The position numbers and the translations under genes are program-made. From Chamaea fasciata (taxonomy: Eukaryota > Chordata > Aves > Passeriformes > Sylviidae): a DNA stretch of 64,000 nucleotides. Shown here in pieces: positions 26,801 through 38,315 of this stretch. Under the pieces are notes generated by a model. The model was given only the letters and a program-made list of their open reading frames with translations, was not told the origin of the DNA and searched no databases. The first letter of the stretch is position 1. Each line of letters opens with the position of its first letter. The stretch is taken from assembly GCA_029207755.1 (NCBI GenBank), contig JARCOQ010000005.1, positions 51,239,563 to 51,303,562 of the forward strand. Direction: 5' to 3'.

Positions 26801-29800
26801 AAATTGAATCATCCCTTCATATGATTGTTTGTTAACATCCCAGATAAACTATGGAGTGATGAAGAAATGTTTTAAAGTACCCTTCCTCTGTTTTTTAGTC
26901 CTAAGTATTTTAATTTTTTTTTCTTTTTTCTTCAAATCCTTTTTTCCCTTGAAATTGAGTTTGCTAGAGTGAGGGTTCAGTCTCTGTTTCATTAATCCCC
27001 CCACTGGTAACACGCCTGTTATCTGGTCTAAAGATTGACTTCCATGATCTTGCTGCTTCATCTGGAAAATTGTTTAGGCCATAAATCTCTGTGCAGATTA
27101 GTGAGTCTCATTCCCTCAAGAGGAGTTACATTTTGCCCTTTTAAATGTTAACTCTTTGGCCTCAAGACATTTGTTGATTTTATTATTGATAAAAAAGTTT
27201 GATATGATGTATTCTACAGAATATTGGCTTATTTTTTAGCTAATTTGTCACTGAATGTAGCCAGGCCAGCTGATTATGTGATTTTCCACTGACACTGCCA
27301 AAATACAGGAGGTGGCATGGTAGACACAGTCTTCCCTTCCTTGTTGAGGCTGTTTGATTTGGGTGGGGAGACTTTCAATTTTACATTTTATAATTATTAT
27401 TTATGGTATTCAGTCTCAGAAGATGTGTTGAAATTGTGCCAGGCTTTTATAGCAACAAATTTCTGTCATTAACACAGGAAAAATTTGCTGATAAAATTAT
27501 TCTCAATAATTAGGGATGATTTTGCTTCATGTTTGAAACTCATACTTTTCATGCTGTAGTGGACAGAGATAAACTTTTGGCAAATATTGATGACAGTGCA
27601 GTAATTTTTTCATCCAAAATGCATATTTAGAAGGAATTAAAATGAATGACAATCCTGGGATATTTCTTACTCACCTGCATATAGATCCTGCATTGAACAC
27701 TGCAATAATGCACAGGTCTGTGCCTTGGATTTTTTTGTTTTGTTTTCATTTGGCAGATTTATCAATCTATTCTCCATTTGTGCTTGAATTTTTAGCAGCT
27801 CATTTTCATTCTGTTCCTTGCCATTAAACTTTCCATCTTCTTCAGGGGAAGCACGCCTGTGTTTTTAGGCTTCCCGTATCATCTTCCATTCAGACACACT
27901 TCCTGTCTGTACATGAGTGGGAAGATTTTGGTTGGACAGGTTGGAATGCCATGAAGAAACATTGAAAAGGATGAGCAAAGCCAAGTGTTTCATTCCACAG
28001 TGCTTTACCTAAGAAATTGAGATTATGTGGGGCTTTTTTAGGTGTTTTGGCCAGATCTTTCATGACCAGGTGTTCTGTTCTATGCTTATACACACTAATA
28101 TATTCTTTAACTGTTTATGTTCACATGTGGGAGTAAGAGAACAAAATAAACAAGACCAATTTACACCATCACTGCCGGTAGAAATTTAGAAAGAGAAAAG
28201 CAAACTGTCAAAATGTGTAAATTACTGAAGCTTTGCTTAAGACATTCAGCATGTCTGTGTACCCATATAGTGAGGTAAATCTATACCCTGGAGAAATAAA
28301 GAAAATAGAAAGGGGGAAGTTTGGCAAAGGTAAAAGGGCTACAGTTTTGTGAAGAAGAATAAGAAAATTATAAATCGTATAATATATAGCCATACTGTCT
28401 TCTTAGTTCATTGCCTTATTTGAGGACTTCTCAATCTGGGACATATTTAACGTCACAAAAGCCTTTTGATAGAGGGAAGTTCCATTGTCTCCATGGAGTA
28501 AGAGGATGAATTGAATTACCAGCCTACAATTATAGGGTACAGCCTTTACTATAAGATAACATGAGCAGGGAGTTGCTCTGGACTGACATGCCCATGTCAG
28601 GACATTCTGGGTGTTGTCTCACCCAGACAAGTGCCTTGCACTTTCTTTTTCTAGTGGAACAGGCTCACACTATCATTGGTGATGGACTGTTTTTTTATCT
28701 TGGACACAAAACTTTAGGAGCAGAAGCACACCGTTTCACAGATAGAAATTCGATCTGTTTGGCAGAAAACAGCCCCTTTCACAGTCTCTGCCTGAATCTG
28801 GCAGTGCTGTGTCATGCAATCCGTGCTGGGGGCCAACAGCTCAGCACTTGGCTCTGCTCCTGTAAAATGAAGGTAACCACAGTTCTGTGATAATAACAAG
28901 AAATTGCTTTTTATTTGCACTATCACATCACTTTGGTATTTGCCTCGATTTCCAGGGCTGGTATCAGGAGAGCAGACATTAATTTTGAACAATTGCATTT
29001 GCAGACGTGATGGATCCATTTGGTGATGGAATTAATGGGAAGATGATTACTTTTACTGAGCTAATAGGACATGTCTTTTCCTCGCTACAAACTGTTTCAC
29101 TGTCACTTTCCCAATGTGGCTACATTACCAAAAGTTGTCTCATTATATTAACTGGAGCATTAAAATATTGCTTCTGAGTATTTTTCTGTCTATTTAATAA
29201 TCACTAAAGGATAAAATGTTTAAAGTTCAGTTATTTGGTTTTTCTTTTTCTAAGAAATTTACATGCTTCATGTTTTATGATTTATACTTTTTTCATTTCC
29301 TATCCACATATTTAAAAACATCATTAGAAAGATTGGCAGTTCCCTGGATTCCCTTAGACATTACTTCATAACTTCTTTTCAGCTTTTTTCTACGCTTTGG
29401 TGTTACTTTTTCTTCCTGTTAAGATACACAACAGAAATCTTTTTCTTTGGACAAGTATTTAAAAATAACTATTTCTTTAATATATAAGTTATTTAATAAA
29501 CTGTATTCCTTAAATATGGAGTGATTAGTGATTTCATGATGAAGAAATGATAAGAAATGCTTACTAAGATGTAGCATTCAACAATTAATTCTGTATTTGC
29601 AAAGTGCTGAGGAACAGTGTGCTCACCATAAAAAAACAGCCTGGGGCTCTTCCAAAATAAAATCATTGTTTTTGCCCTTTCTTGACTTGGTAACGACTGA
29701 CAAACCTGATTCCTTTTGTACCATAGCAGGATTTAGCTCATGTTAGAAGTGCCTAAATAAATTTAGTTTTGCTTAATTATGCTTGTCTAGCCATGTTTCA

Positions 29801-31911
29801 GAATGTTCAGCTTTCAGTAAGAAGAATAATCACTTTATATATATCTTTATGAGAACTTCTGTAGTTATCAGACTTTTTTTTTCTGCTGTTGCCTTGATGG
29901 TCATAAGTTTTCAATAAATCTTAGACTTGCAGCAGATCCTAATGTATTTTACTGTTACGGCAGGAAAGATAGAAAAAGTCTCCTTTGGAGAAATTAGAAT
30001 TTTATTCAGCCTATACATTTCCAGTCCAAGACAGAAAAAATGCAATATAGCTGCTGTTAAACCCCTGCTAAGAATCATGATAAACTGAAAGAAATACCCA
30101 ATATGTTTTTCTTCACGTGCTGATTGAAAAGCAAAGCAGACCTTCCAGATTTTCTTCCATTTGACTTTAATGCTGAGCTTTCCTATTGAAATGGGAAAAC
30201 CGAATTCAACTTCAGAAAACAGAGAAGCAGCCAAGATATATTTATATCTTGAATAACTTTGAATGAATTTATTGAAAAACTTCCACTCTTGAAACTTATT
30301 GAAGAACTCTGTAATATGGAATATAGATTTCACAGGAAAAAAAAAAAAACAAAAAGGGATCAGGAGAGCAACAAATCTGTTTGTCATCTGCCTAGGCATA
30401 CTTAGTAATTTAAATAATATAGTCAGGGAGTGCAGTGATGGAGACATGGAACAATGCAGGGCCAAGGATAAAGTCCTGTGGGACATCAGCTGCAAGTGAA
30501 AAAGGACTCGATTAAGGATGGCTGGATTAAATAACAAGTGAGTGGTCTAACAAAAACTGTTTGCCAGCACCACGTGTTGGCTTTAGTGACGCATCCAGAG
30601 TACAATGAATCAGCAGGAGTGATTCTGAGCATTCAGAATAGATGACTGACAGCATCTCATTAGATCAAAGTGATGAGCATGTGCACAATTATCATTTCAG
30701 GTGATTAAACAGAGGACATCAGTTAGGGGGTGTCTCTAGTAAACAGTTATAAATCCACTCTGGTAAGGAGAAAAGCAAGTCCTAACTTTTGGAGATTTTT
30801 GCAATACAAGAAGCCCTCTGGGAATAAGTTAATTGAGCAGATCCTTGCCAGACATCATAAGGAAAAAAGGGCATTTAAAGACACCTGGAACTGCTGCAGG
30901 TGAAGCCTGGAAAAGTGGGGAAAGGAGTCTTACCAGAGGAGTAGTCCTACAGTTTTTAATTTTGATAAGCCCATAGAAAATGAGCTAGATGGCTCGTCTC
31001 TTGAGCTGTGATATTAAATTGATGGTTTCAAATTTATTTTAAAATTCTTTGATTAATGTGAATGTTAGGAAGATGTGGGAGATGTGGTTCTAGTAATCCC
31101 AAGGTGAGCATCCAGCAGCCCTTTGCTCTGCATCTTTTGTTTGCCATGCAGCAGGAGTCACCTAGTCATGTTTTCCCTACTTTAATTACTTTGCATTAGT
31201 GTTTATTAAAATCACCTCCATTTCCATTTCCCATCATGGGGTGATTTTTAAGCCTTTTAAAGATTTTTAATGGTCTGGTTCCTCATTATCTGATATCACT
31301 TCATGAACAGCACAACTTTCCAACTTATTTTTGTTCAAATATACAAGGGTCATATATTTCATCTGGTCTTTTCAATCAAATTATTTGCCTAATTTTATTT
31401 GCAATCTGTGTAGTCATATGAGCCTGAGCTGGAAGCAACCAATTAGATCACACTGTCCCTCCTCTTGCCAACATGGAATATAATCCTCCAGACAGGGACA
31501 CGTGCTTGATTTTAGCCAAAAGCTCAGAAAAAACTCTTGATCTTAACCCACTGAAATTTAACCTCTCATCTGTTATTAATCTATTTTCAGCAAATGATTA
31601 CCAGAACATCTGCTCACGCCCAGTAAATTTTTCCGTCCTTCTCTTAAAGCCGACTTCCCCAGTGGACTGATGGAAGAGAGATTCTGCAGCTCATTCTGCT
31701 CTTTAAAATAGCATTGGTCCACTGAAGAAATGTCAGTTGAAGGCATATTGCACCTATCGGGGAAATAAAGGCAAACTTATTTCGATAATAGTAGGATTTC
31801 CATCTAACTTTTTTTTTTTTTTTAATCAAGAAGTATAAGGACACATTCAGCAAATGTGTGTTTGGGGTTTACATAAAGATGGAAGCAGCCACACAAAGAT
31901 CATTAAACTTA

Positions 31912-32140
31912 GCACTGTGGTTGAAAGAGATCTTCCAAGATCTTTGAGTCCAATCTTTGACCAATCACCACTTTGTCATTCAGCCCAGAGCACTGAGTGC
32001 CACTCCAGGAATTCTTTGGACCCCTCCAGGGATGGGGATTCACCACCTCCCTGGGCAGCCCCCTCCAATGCATGACCACCCTTTTAGTGAAAAAATTCCT
32101 CCTGAAGGTCTTCTTGTGTCCACTTCCATGTCTTTCCCTA
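31912..32140 (-). mobile_element. CR1 LINE, 3' end, antisense orientation
   Basis: Contains GTTGAAAGAGATCTTCCAAG, CCTCCAGGGATGGGGATTCA, CCTCCCTGGGCAGCC, and GTGAAAAAATTCCTCCTGAA, the usual order for an antisense CR1 end. It is preceded by a T run (31809-31824). The 164-codon sense open frame across it is an artefact of the repeat. Confidence 0.85.
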
Positions 32141-32169
32141 AAGGATATGGTCTGCCAGGGTGTGTTCAG

Positions 32170-32285
32170 GAGGATGATGGCGGAGGAGTTTTCAGGAGGG
32201 CTTTGAAATCTGAGAAGGCAGGAGCTGTTTGGATTCTTGTCAAGGAAATTCCCTCTAAGAGGAGATGCAGTGTGGTAGGAAGTGT
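32170..32285. repeat. Unidentified dispersed repeat, copy A
   Basis: Roughly 115 bases that match 33559-33672 in the same orientation. The best block reads GGAGGGCTTTGAAATCTGAG, then GGCAGGAGCTG, then TTGTCAAGGAAATTCCCTC. Copy A abuts the 5'-truncated side of the antisense CR1 at 31912. I do not recognise the family; it could be an internal piece of a CR1 subfamily or an LTR-type relic. Confidence 0.6.
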
Positions 32286-32804
32286 GAGAGCTGGTCATTG
32301 CCTTGATTTCTCTGATATTCCCTTTCTGATCTCCCTCCCAGTTTTTTTCCCTACATTCATTCCCTGCAGTACATATTTATCCCTATTATTTACTGGTGCA
32401 ATTGATTTGTGTGCCTTGAGGAAAATGCTGTCTAAACCTTCCTTCATTTAATTTTCATGTTTTTCTCAGGGGTGCTGCTTTCTGCTCTCAGGGTGCCTTT
32501 CTACAGCTCAGATATGCTACCAGGACATCTTGTGCACAGCTTGCAAAAAACTGGCTGTGCCAATGCTCTTTTGGGCATTTTATGCTCCTGACCAGTATAA
32601 ACAATTGTTGACAAAAACATGAGGCTCATATCTCTATTCAGAAGTTAAATTTTTATGTTTTCTTTAAGTTTGCAGATATTTAGGGCAACAAAGGTCGGGT
32701 CTTATTCCCTGTAAGGAGCCAATAATCTGATGAAATGTCTGGAAAATAGTTGGGCAAAACTGAAAATGAGAACTAAAGCAAAACCTTCCTAGAGCAGGAG
32801 AGAG

Positions 32805-32838
32805 GTTTTTTTGTTTGTTTGTTTGTTTTTTTGTTTTT
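32805..32838. repeat. TTTG tetranucleotide microsatellite
   Basis: About four GTTT units flanked by T runs. About 375 bases upstream of exon 4. Confidence 0.8.
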
Positions 32839-33214
32839 AAATCTTGTTGGTTCAGCTAGACACAAAAGTCCACTAAAAAAATCAAATTCTTTCTAAAATA
32901 TCAATATACAAAAAAAGCTGTGTCTTGGGGGTTTCTCATTCGCATCATTCCAAAATCTGGGCCTGTAGCATTGTCATCCTGGTGCACACACAATTACACT
33001 GCAGGCAGTAGATTAATGGGTTTTAGAGCATGAAAGATTGAGTTTTTAAGGAAAATGTCACTTTGTAGCCCAGCTGTAGCAGAAGTTGGCTATTCCTTGT
33101 GATTGTTGCCCACTGTTGAATGGTTTAGTTGGAGCTGACAACTTGAGACATTAGCACTAGGTTGTGTTCAAGTGTATTTAAATACATTGTTTTCCCTTTT
33201 TTTTTATGTTTCAG

Positions 33215-33313
33215 AACAAGAGCCAAGGACTGAGTTTTGTCCGTATACATGCGCCTTGGCAGGTCCTCAGTCGAGAAGCAGAACTCCTTAAAATAAAAAT
33301 GCCCACTAAAAAG
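33215..33313 (+). CDS. ANO2: ANO2 exon 4
   Basis: 99 bases, 33 codons (residues 202-234), phase 0 at both ends, acceptor TTATGTTTCAG and donor AAG|GTAAAT. The peptide starts [18 protein letters not shown] and ends [16 protein letters not shown] is one of the most conserved cytosolic motifs of anoctamins, which makes the call certain. Being in-frame at both ends, the exon could be skipped without a frameshift, at the cost of this motif. Confidence 0.97.
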
Positions 33314-33558
33314 GTAAATATCTCCCATTTTCTATCAACAAGTTTTATGATTGAAGGAGCAGGGACCAGAATCATCATTAAATGTATAGAAGCCCATGGA
33401 GTTACTTTGTTTCAAAAATCAGAGAAAATGAACTGTCAGGCTTATTTTTCACATTTTCAACTCTTTGAGATGATTTACTGTTCAGAGCTGTATTTAAGAT
33501 GGGATTTCCAAAGGGGTTTTTAAAGGCCACAGAGGCAGCTGGCTGATGGACTGCATTG

Positions 33559-33672
33559 AGGAGGGTGACGACAGAGGTGAGTGTTAGGGAGGGCTTTGAA
33601 AGCTGAGAAGGCAGGAGCTGTCCGGATTTTTGTCAAGAAAATTCCCTCAAAGGTGAGGGGTAGTATGGAAGG
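33559..33672. repeat. Unidentified dispersed repeat, copy B
   Basis: The second copy of the repeat at 32170-32285, same orientation, about 80 percent alike by eye. The shared core is GGGAGGGCTTTGAAAGCTGA, GGCAGGAGCTG and TTGTCAAGAAAATTCCCTC. The two copies flank exon 4 at a spacing of about 1.39 kb. Confidence 0.6.
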
Positions 33673-33692
33673 TAGTATGGAAGGTAGGGGTA
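33652..33692. repeat. Small GGTAGTATGGAA tandem array
   Basis: Two to three imperfect units built on GTAGTATGGAAG, interleaved with GGTAGGGGTAGTATG, at the end of repeat copy B. A short simple repeat. Confidence 0.7.
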
Positions 33693-35149
33693 GTATGAAG
33701 TCTTAAGACTTCTCCAAAGAGAGAGAGGCTCTCCCCAGAGAATCTGTTTTGGTGGTATCAGTGACTTAGTGAATTCAGACTTGCCTGTTGTCACTAAAAC
33801 TTCAGCCTCACTCTCTTCTTTTCTGTCTGTTTTCAGCAAAGTTACTGGCAAACCTCATAAATTCTGAGTAGCAAATTCCCCAATCTGTGTTCCTGGAGTT
33901 ATTTAATCCATTGATTAACAACTCCACTGCAGTCAGGGGAACTGCCTTGTGCTTTTAGTTAGTGATACTCATTAACTGCCCTGAAAAACACTTATTTCTT
34001 TGCATTGTCATTAGAAATAAAGGAAAAATTGATTTTGTTTTCTCCCACTTTGTTGTTTGATCTTTATTTGTTTGTTTCAGTTTTCCATCTTGTTTTCACC
34101 CACCAAAAGCTTGTGGTTCACATTTCATGCTGTTACAACCTGTTATTATCGGAAGACTGGCCAAATCAATCTTGCATACTCTCAATGTGCTTGCATGCCG
34201 GGGGAAAAAAAGAAAAGGATATTTCCAATCAATCTTTGAAAATGAGTAGGTTTTAGGCAGCTACAGTACCCCTAGAAACTTTCTACATATTCAACTCCTC
34301 TCTTTGATCCCTTCCAAAATTAATTCCTTTTATGCATTTTTTATGTCTATTTCTGCTTATTTCTCCCTCCTTCTGCCCTCATGGGAATTTTCCCCTCCAA
34401 GTTTTTTTGCAGATGCACCAAAGTAAATTTTACACTATTTTAATTAATGAATATTGCTATGATTTTGGCCTGGGTTAAGGTCTGTCCAGCAGCTGATAAT
34501 CTCTGATGGCACTCTCCCCATTCACAATAGCTCTGCATCCCCTTCTCTCCTCTGAGTGGGAGAAAAAAATTCCTCTGTTATCTCCAAAAATATAAAAAAA
34601 AATCCTCTGTTATCCCTAGCTGTAGAAATGGCAGCACTACCAGAAACAAGATTGACAGGGAACCTCTATTCATGTCCTAGGGTTTGGGTGGTTTTTTGAA
34701 ATTAAAAACAGTTGAAAAAGGAATTTCCTTTGAAAGAAAAAAAAATACATTTTGAAAAAACTGAAATCTTGTATTTTGGGGAATTGGCAATATAAAATAA
34801 AATATTCTGACAGTAACCACTGAAAGGAAAGTTCTGGTTTTGATCAATGAGACAAAATATTGGTCCCAAGGCACATTAGGTATTTTCTGTGATGCTATTT
34901 TTATTTATTCAAGGATCCTATTAAACCTTTAAAAAAAGACATTTTCAGGAGAAAGTATTTATCTGTCTCTAAACATGAATTGGTTACAAATATCTTTTTT
35001 CCCCGAATATTAAATTTTAAATCATGTTTCAGAATACAAGAGATGCTGGGAAAAGGTACCCTCTAAACCCTTTTAACTATATATAAACTTCTGGATATGA
35101 TAATAGAGCTATTTTGGTGAGTGAGACTGTGCGAAGCTCAAACATGAGT

Positions 35150-36705
35150 ACGGGAATCAAATAGGAACAACTGGGAGGGTTGCTCTGTGGCCAAAGCTGT
35201 GATGTCTCTGGCTTTAGTGAGTCTTGGGGGAATGAATTCTGTGACTGGAGTGCTGGGATAGGGAAGTAAAGGCTGTTCAGAAGAGATACGCGGGGACAGA
35301 GAGCAGGAAGAATTGTCCTGTATGGAAGGGGAAAGGCTGCATTTAAGGGATTGTAAGGTTAACAGCTTCTGGGTGAGGATTAGAAGGATGGAAAACAAGG
35401 CAGATGTCATTGAGTATTGTATTGGACTGATGAATTATTCCATAGGCAACCAGGAGAAATTTCTTGTGCTTACTGGTAATGTCCACTTCCCAAACATTAG
35501 TTGGGATTACTGCCCTGCTGTGACTAGCAAGTCTGAGAAATTCCTGAAGGGTGTTGAAGATGATACTTTGCCACAAGAATTCAGTGAGCCAGCTAGAAAA
35601 GATGCCCTCCCAGACTGGATACTTGTGAATAGAGAAGGACATGTGGGATATGTGATACTAGGAGGCTGCCTTAGCTATGGCAACCACAAAATGGTTGAGT
35701 TTAAAATATTCAGTCTAATGAGAACAAAAAAGGTCAGCAGAGTTGTTGCCATGGGTTTCAAGAGAGCAGACTCCCAGCTTTTGTCCCCAGGAATCTGCTT
35801 TTGAGTGTTCCATGAGTGTTTGGTTGAACAGGGAATTCCTTGTGGAGCTTGAGAAGAAAAAGACATTTTCCATCTCCATCAACAAGGCCAGGCCTCACAG
35901 GAAGTTTACAAAGCTGTGGTTCACATATTCAGGGGGAAAACACCAAAGGACAAAACTCATCTAGAGTTGAAACTGGCCAGTGTTGTGCCACACAACTAAA
36001 GGACTTTTCAAAGTATGTCAATAACAAGAGAAGGTGTGAGGAAAATGTTTTACCAATGCTTGTTGGAAATGGTCACCTGAAAAACAGGGATGATGGAAAA
36101 ATGGAAGCCTTCAGTGCTTTGTTTGCCTCAGTGTTTAATATTAATAATCTTGGACTGCCTGGTCCTGAGGCAGAGGACTACAGCTGTGGGAACAGTTTAT
36201 GGCTTTCCATTTTTGGCCACTGAACTTTTAAGGGTCCATCAGTATCCACTGGATGCTCAGAAGTCCATGGGGCCCTGAGAATTGATCCCAGAGTACTGAA
36301 GGAAATAGCAGGACCCCTTTCAATCCACTTCCAAAGGACTTGGTACTCACTGACTGGGAGCTAGCCGGTGTTATTACAATTTACAAGAGGGAAGAGCCAA
36401 GAAATGAAATCCCTAATATTCCGACCTCAGGACTTGGAAGAATTATGGAGAAAGTCACACCATCTGCAACTGAAAGGCATTTGAAGGAAAAAGCATTCCT
36501 CAGGCACAGACAATAAGGTTTCACAAAGGGAAAATTCTGGCTAACTAATTATATATCCTTCTACTATAAGATTCACTGCCTAGTGGATTAGAGGAAGGCA
36601 GTAGATGTAACTTTTTTTTTTTCTTTCCTGTAGCATCCTTCTGGACAGGTGATTTAACAGTGAGATGAGCAGGTACCTGGAGCTCTGGGTGAAGAATTGT
36701 TTTTT
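35150..36705 (+). pseudogene. Decayed CR1 ORF2 (endonuclease/reverse transcriptase)
   Basis: Translated sense frames carry CR1 ORF2 signatures. The end of the endonuclease domain is seen as DWILVNREGHVG, then GGCLSYGNHKMVEFKIF, then SRVVAMGFKRADSQL (35590-35790). Further on, the start of the reverse transcriptase is seen as ITIYKREEPRN near 36375, GLGRIMEKV near 36430 and GFTKGKFWLTNYI near 36515. The reading frame shifts and contains stops, so it makes no protein. The 3' part is lost beyond about 36705, where T runs begin. It is a much longer piece than the other CR1 copies here and is probably old. It lies in the same direction as ANO2 and ends about 270 bases before exon 5. Confidence 0.85.
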
Positions 36706-36733
36706 TTCTTTTTTCTTGTATTAACAATTCTGC

Positions 36734-36735
<2 letters not shown>

Positions 36736-36766
<31 letters not shown>
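36736..36766. repeat. 31-base T homopolymer
   Basis: An uninterrupted T run 207 bases upstream of the exon 5 acceptor, with shorter T runs at 36610 and 36700. It is likely length-polymorphic, and the exact length in an assembly should be treated with caution. Confidence 0.9.
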
Positions 36767-36973
36767 CTGGAAGCAGCTTGTGAGGGACAGTAACTTTTAG
36801 GAACTGCAACCCATACGGATTCAGGTGCTTACAGTTATATAGGAATATGTCTTCAGAGAAGACACATTTTAATTACAAGTTTAAACACACACAGCAAATT
36901 ATTTTTTTTTTCTTTCTTCATTTTTACTGTAATTTTGGAAGGGACATGCTAATGTACAGTTTTATTTCCTCAG

Positions 36974-37125
36974 ATGTATGAAATAACAGAAGAAAAGGGA
37001 ATACTCAAAACGTTAAATGAAATATGGTGCAAATTTACTGAACCTCTGCAACCCCAGGTGCCACAACAAGAAAATACCAAGATGAAAACCTTGTCCTACC
37101 CGTTTTCCAGAGAGAAAATATATTT
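36974..37125 (+). CDS. ANO2: ANO2 exon 5
   Basis: 152 bases: 50 codons (residues 235-284) plus two bases completed by exon 6 (Leu285). Acceptor TTTCCTCAG, donor TATTT|GTGAGT. It begins MYEITEEKG and ends TLSYPFSREKIY. SYPFSREK is strongly conserved, whereas the middle (about 239-265, including EIWCKFTEPLQPQVP) is quite different from the mammalian sequence as I remember it and appears freely evolving. Part of the cytosolic N-terminal domain. Confidence 0.95.
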
Positions 37126-38260
37126 GTGAGTACTTTAAAATGTGATGGACCACGAAGAAAGCTGGAGTGTATCATTTTAGTGTTGTAATTTCTTTTCCCC
37201 ACATTTTAGTTTAAATTCAGAAATTCATCAAACATATCTGGAAATCTTGAGGAAACATCCAAAATTGTCAGATTTTCAGTGGATTAACAGAAATCTAAGC
37301 TGGAGAGACTTTCTGCCAGTTTTCTACTTACTTCTGCAGGATGAGGCACTGGAAGTAGTGCATCAAATAAAATTTCCATAAGTTTAGCTTGAAACGTAGA
37401 AATCCTCCCACCAAATTCCTGATTATTTGGTTATGGATATTACTGCCTGTTTTGAAAAAAGCAAGAGCTAGCAGAAATACGGCAGTATTTTCCATCTTGA
37501 AAGATTTATTGTAGCAATTAAAACTCAGCTAATAATATGCAGATAAGGAATTCTTGACACCTGCCCTTTGACTCAGAATAGTATTTCTGGGCCCAGTTTG
37601 ACATGAAACACTCTTTTTTTCCCTTCCTGAGTGTCTCCTTGTATTTATGTCCAATAAATAAAATTCAGTAATAAATATAGTGACCCACCATTTCATTTAT
37701 TGCCCTCTGACAATTTTAATTAATTTTGAATATGAGTCAAATTGATGGAGGAGAATAAACTGGGAAGCTAATTTCACATATGATGATTTTGAGGTTTAAG
37801 GGAAGGCATAATTCCAGTGGAATGGTTATTTGAAATCAAGTGAAATGCTGACTGTTTAGTGGCCAGGAAAAGAGTAATGAACATCTGCATCAGGCTGGTT
37901 GAAACCTAATAACATAACCTCAGCATGTTATAGTGTTGAGGGGATGTTATAAGAAAAATATTGAAAGATCATCTTCTGTAAATAGAGAGGTTCTTCTTGC
38001 CCAAAAGGCATTTTATATTAGCTAATCATTTTGCATTTTTATGCCCACCTCAGTGCAATCCTGGTAGAGCTCTGAATGACTGGGTCTTAAACAGCACATT
38101 CTATTATGCTGTACTGTGTCATCTAATTTCCTTTAAACATCTGTTTTTCTGATTAGCAGCAGTTTCTGAGTGACTTCTAAATTAGAATCGTATACGTTGT
38201 TTTACTTGTTGCTTCTGTGTCTTAAAACAGAGCTGATTTTCTTTTTCCTCAATGTTTTAG
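37126..38260 (+). other. ANO2: ANO2 intron 5
   Basis: About 1.1 kb, GTGAGT to AATGTTTTAG. AT-rich with no recognised repeat or exon. Confidence 0.8.
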
Positions 38261-38315
38261 GTATAACATCAAAGACAAAGACACCTTTTTTGACAATGCA
38301 ACCCGCAGCAGAATA
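38261..38315 (+). CDS. ANO2: ANO2 exon 6
   Basis: 55 bases: one base completing Leu285, then 18 codons (286-303), YNIKDKDTFFDNATRSRI. Acceptor AATGTTTTAG, donor ATA|GTAAGT. The DTFFDNATRSRIV signature continues into exon 7 and is near-identical across ANO1/ANO2. At 55 bases it changes frame if skipped. Confidence 0.96.

Larger units (their letters stand above)
9850..33214 (+). other. ANO2: ANO2 intron 3 (23.4 kb)
   Basis: The largest intron in the window, from GTAAGA to TTATGTTTCAG. It holds CR1 fragments in both orientations (18868, 19882, 21016, 23499, 31912), a TC microsatellite at 15709, a TTTG tract at 32805 and one copy of an unidentified repeat (32170-32285). Between 9850 and 18800, and between 23900 and 31800, I see unique-looking AT-rich DNA with no exon, RNA gene or clear mobile element. 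The 208-codon minus-strand frame at 29911-30537 is not recognisable. Confidence 0.8.
33314..36973 (+). other. ANO2: ANO2 intron 4
   Basis: About 3.7 kb. It contains copy B of the unidentified repeat, a small tandem array, a 1.5 kb CR1 ORF2 relic (35150-36705) and a 31-base T run. The end, TTTATTTCCTCAG, is a normal acceptor. Between 33700 and 35100 I see only AT-rich unique sequence. Confidence 0.8.

Noticed and set aside
30415..30485. Stretch with GATAAAGTCCTGTGGGACA, resembling ancient CR1/L3-type repeats
   Set aside because: Short and isolated; I could not extend the similarity by eye.
31425..31475. Possible antisense CR1 terminus (GAGCTGGAAGCAACCAATTA)
   Set aside because: Weak similarity that does not extend into the CR1 tail; too uncertain to annotate.
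31957..32451. 164-codon + strand open frame
   Set aside because: Runs through an antisense CR1 tail and an unidentified repeat; no protein motif.
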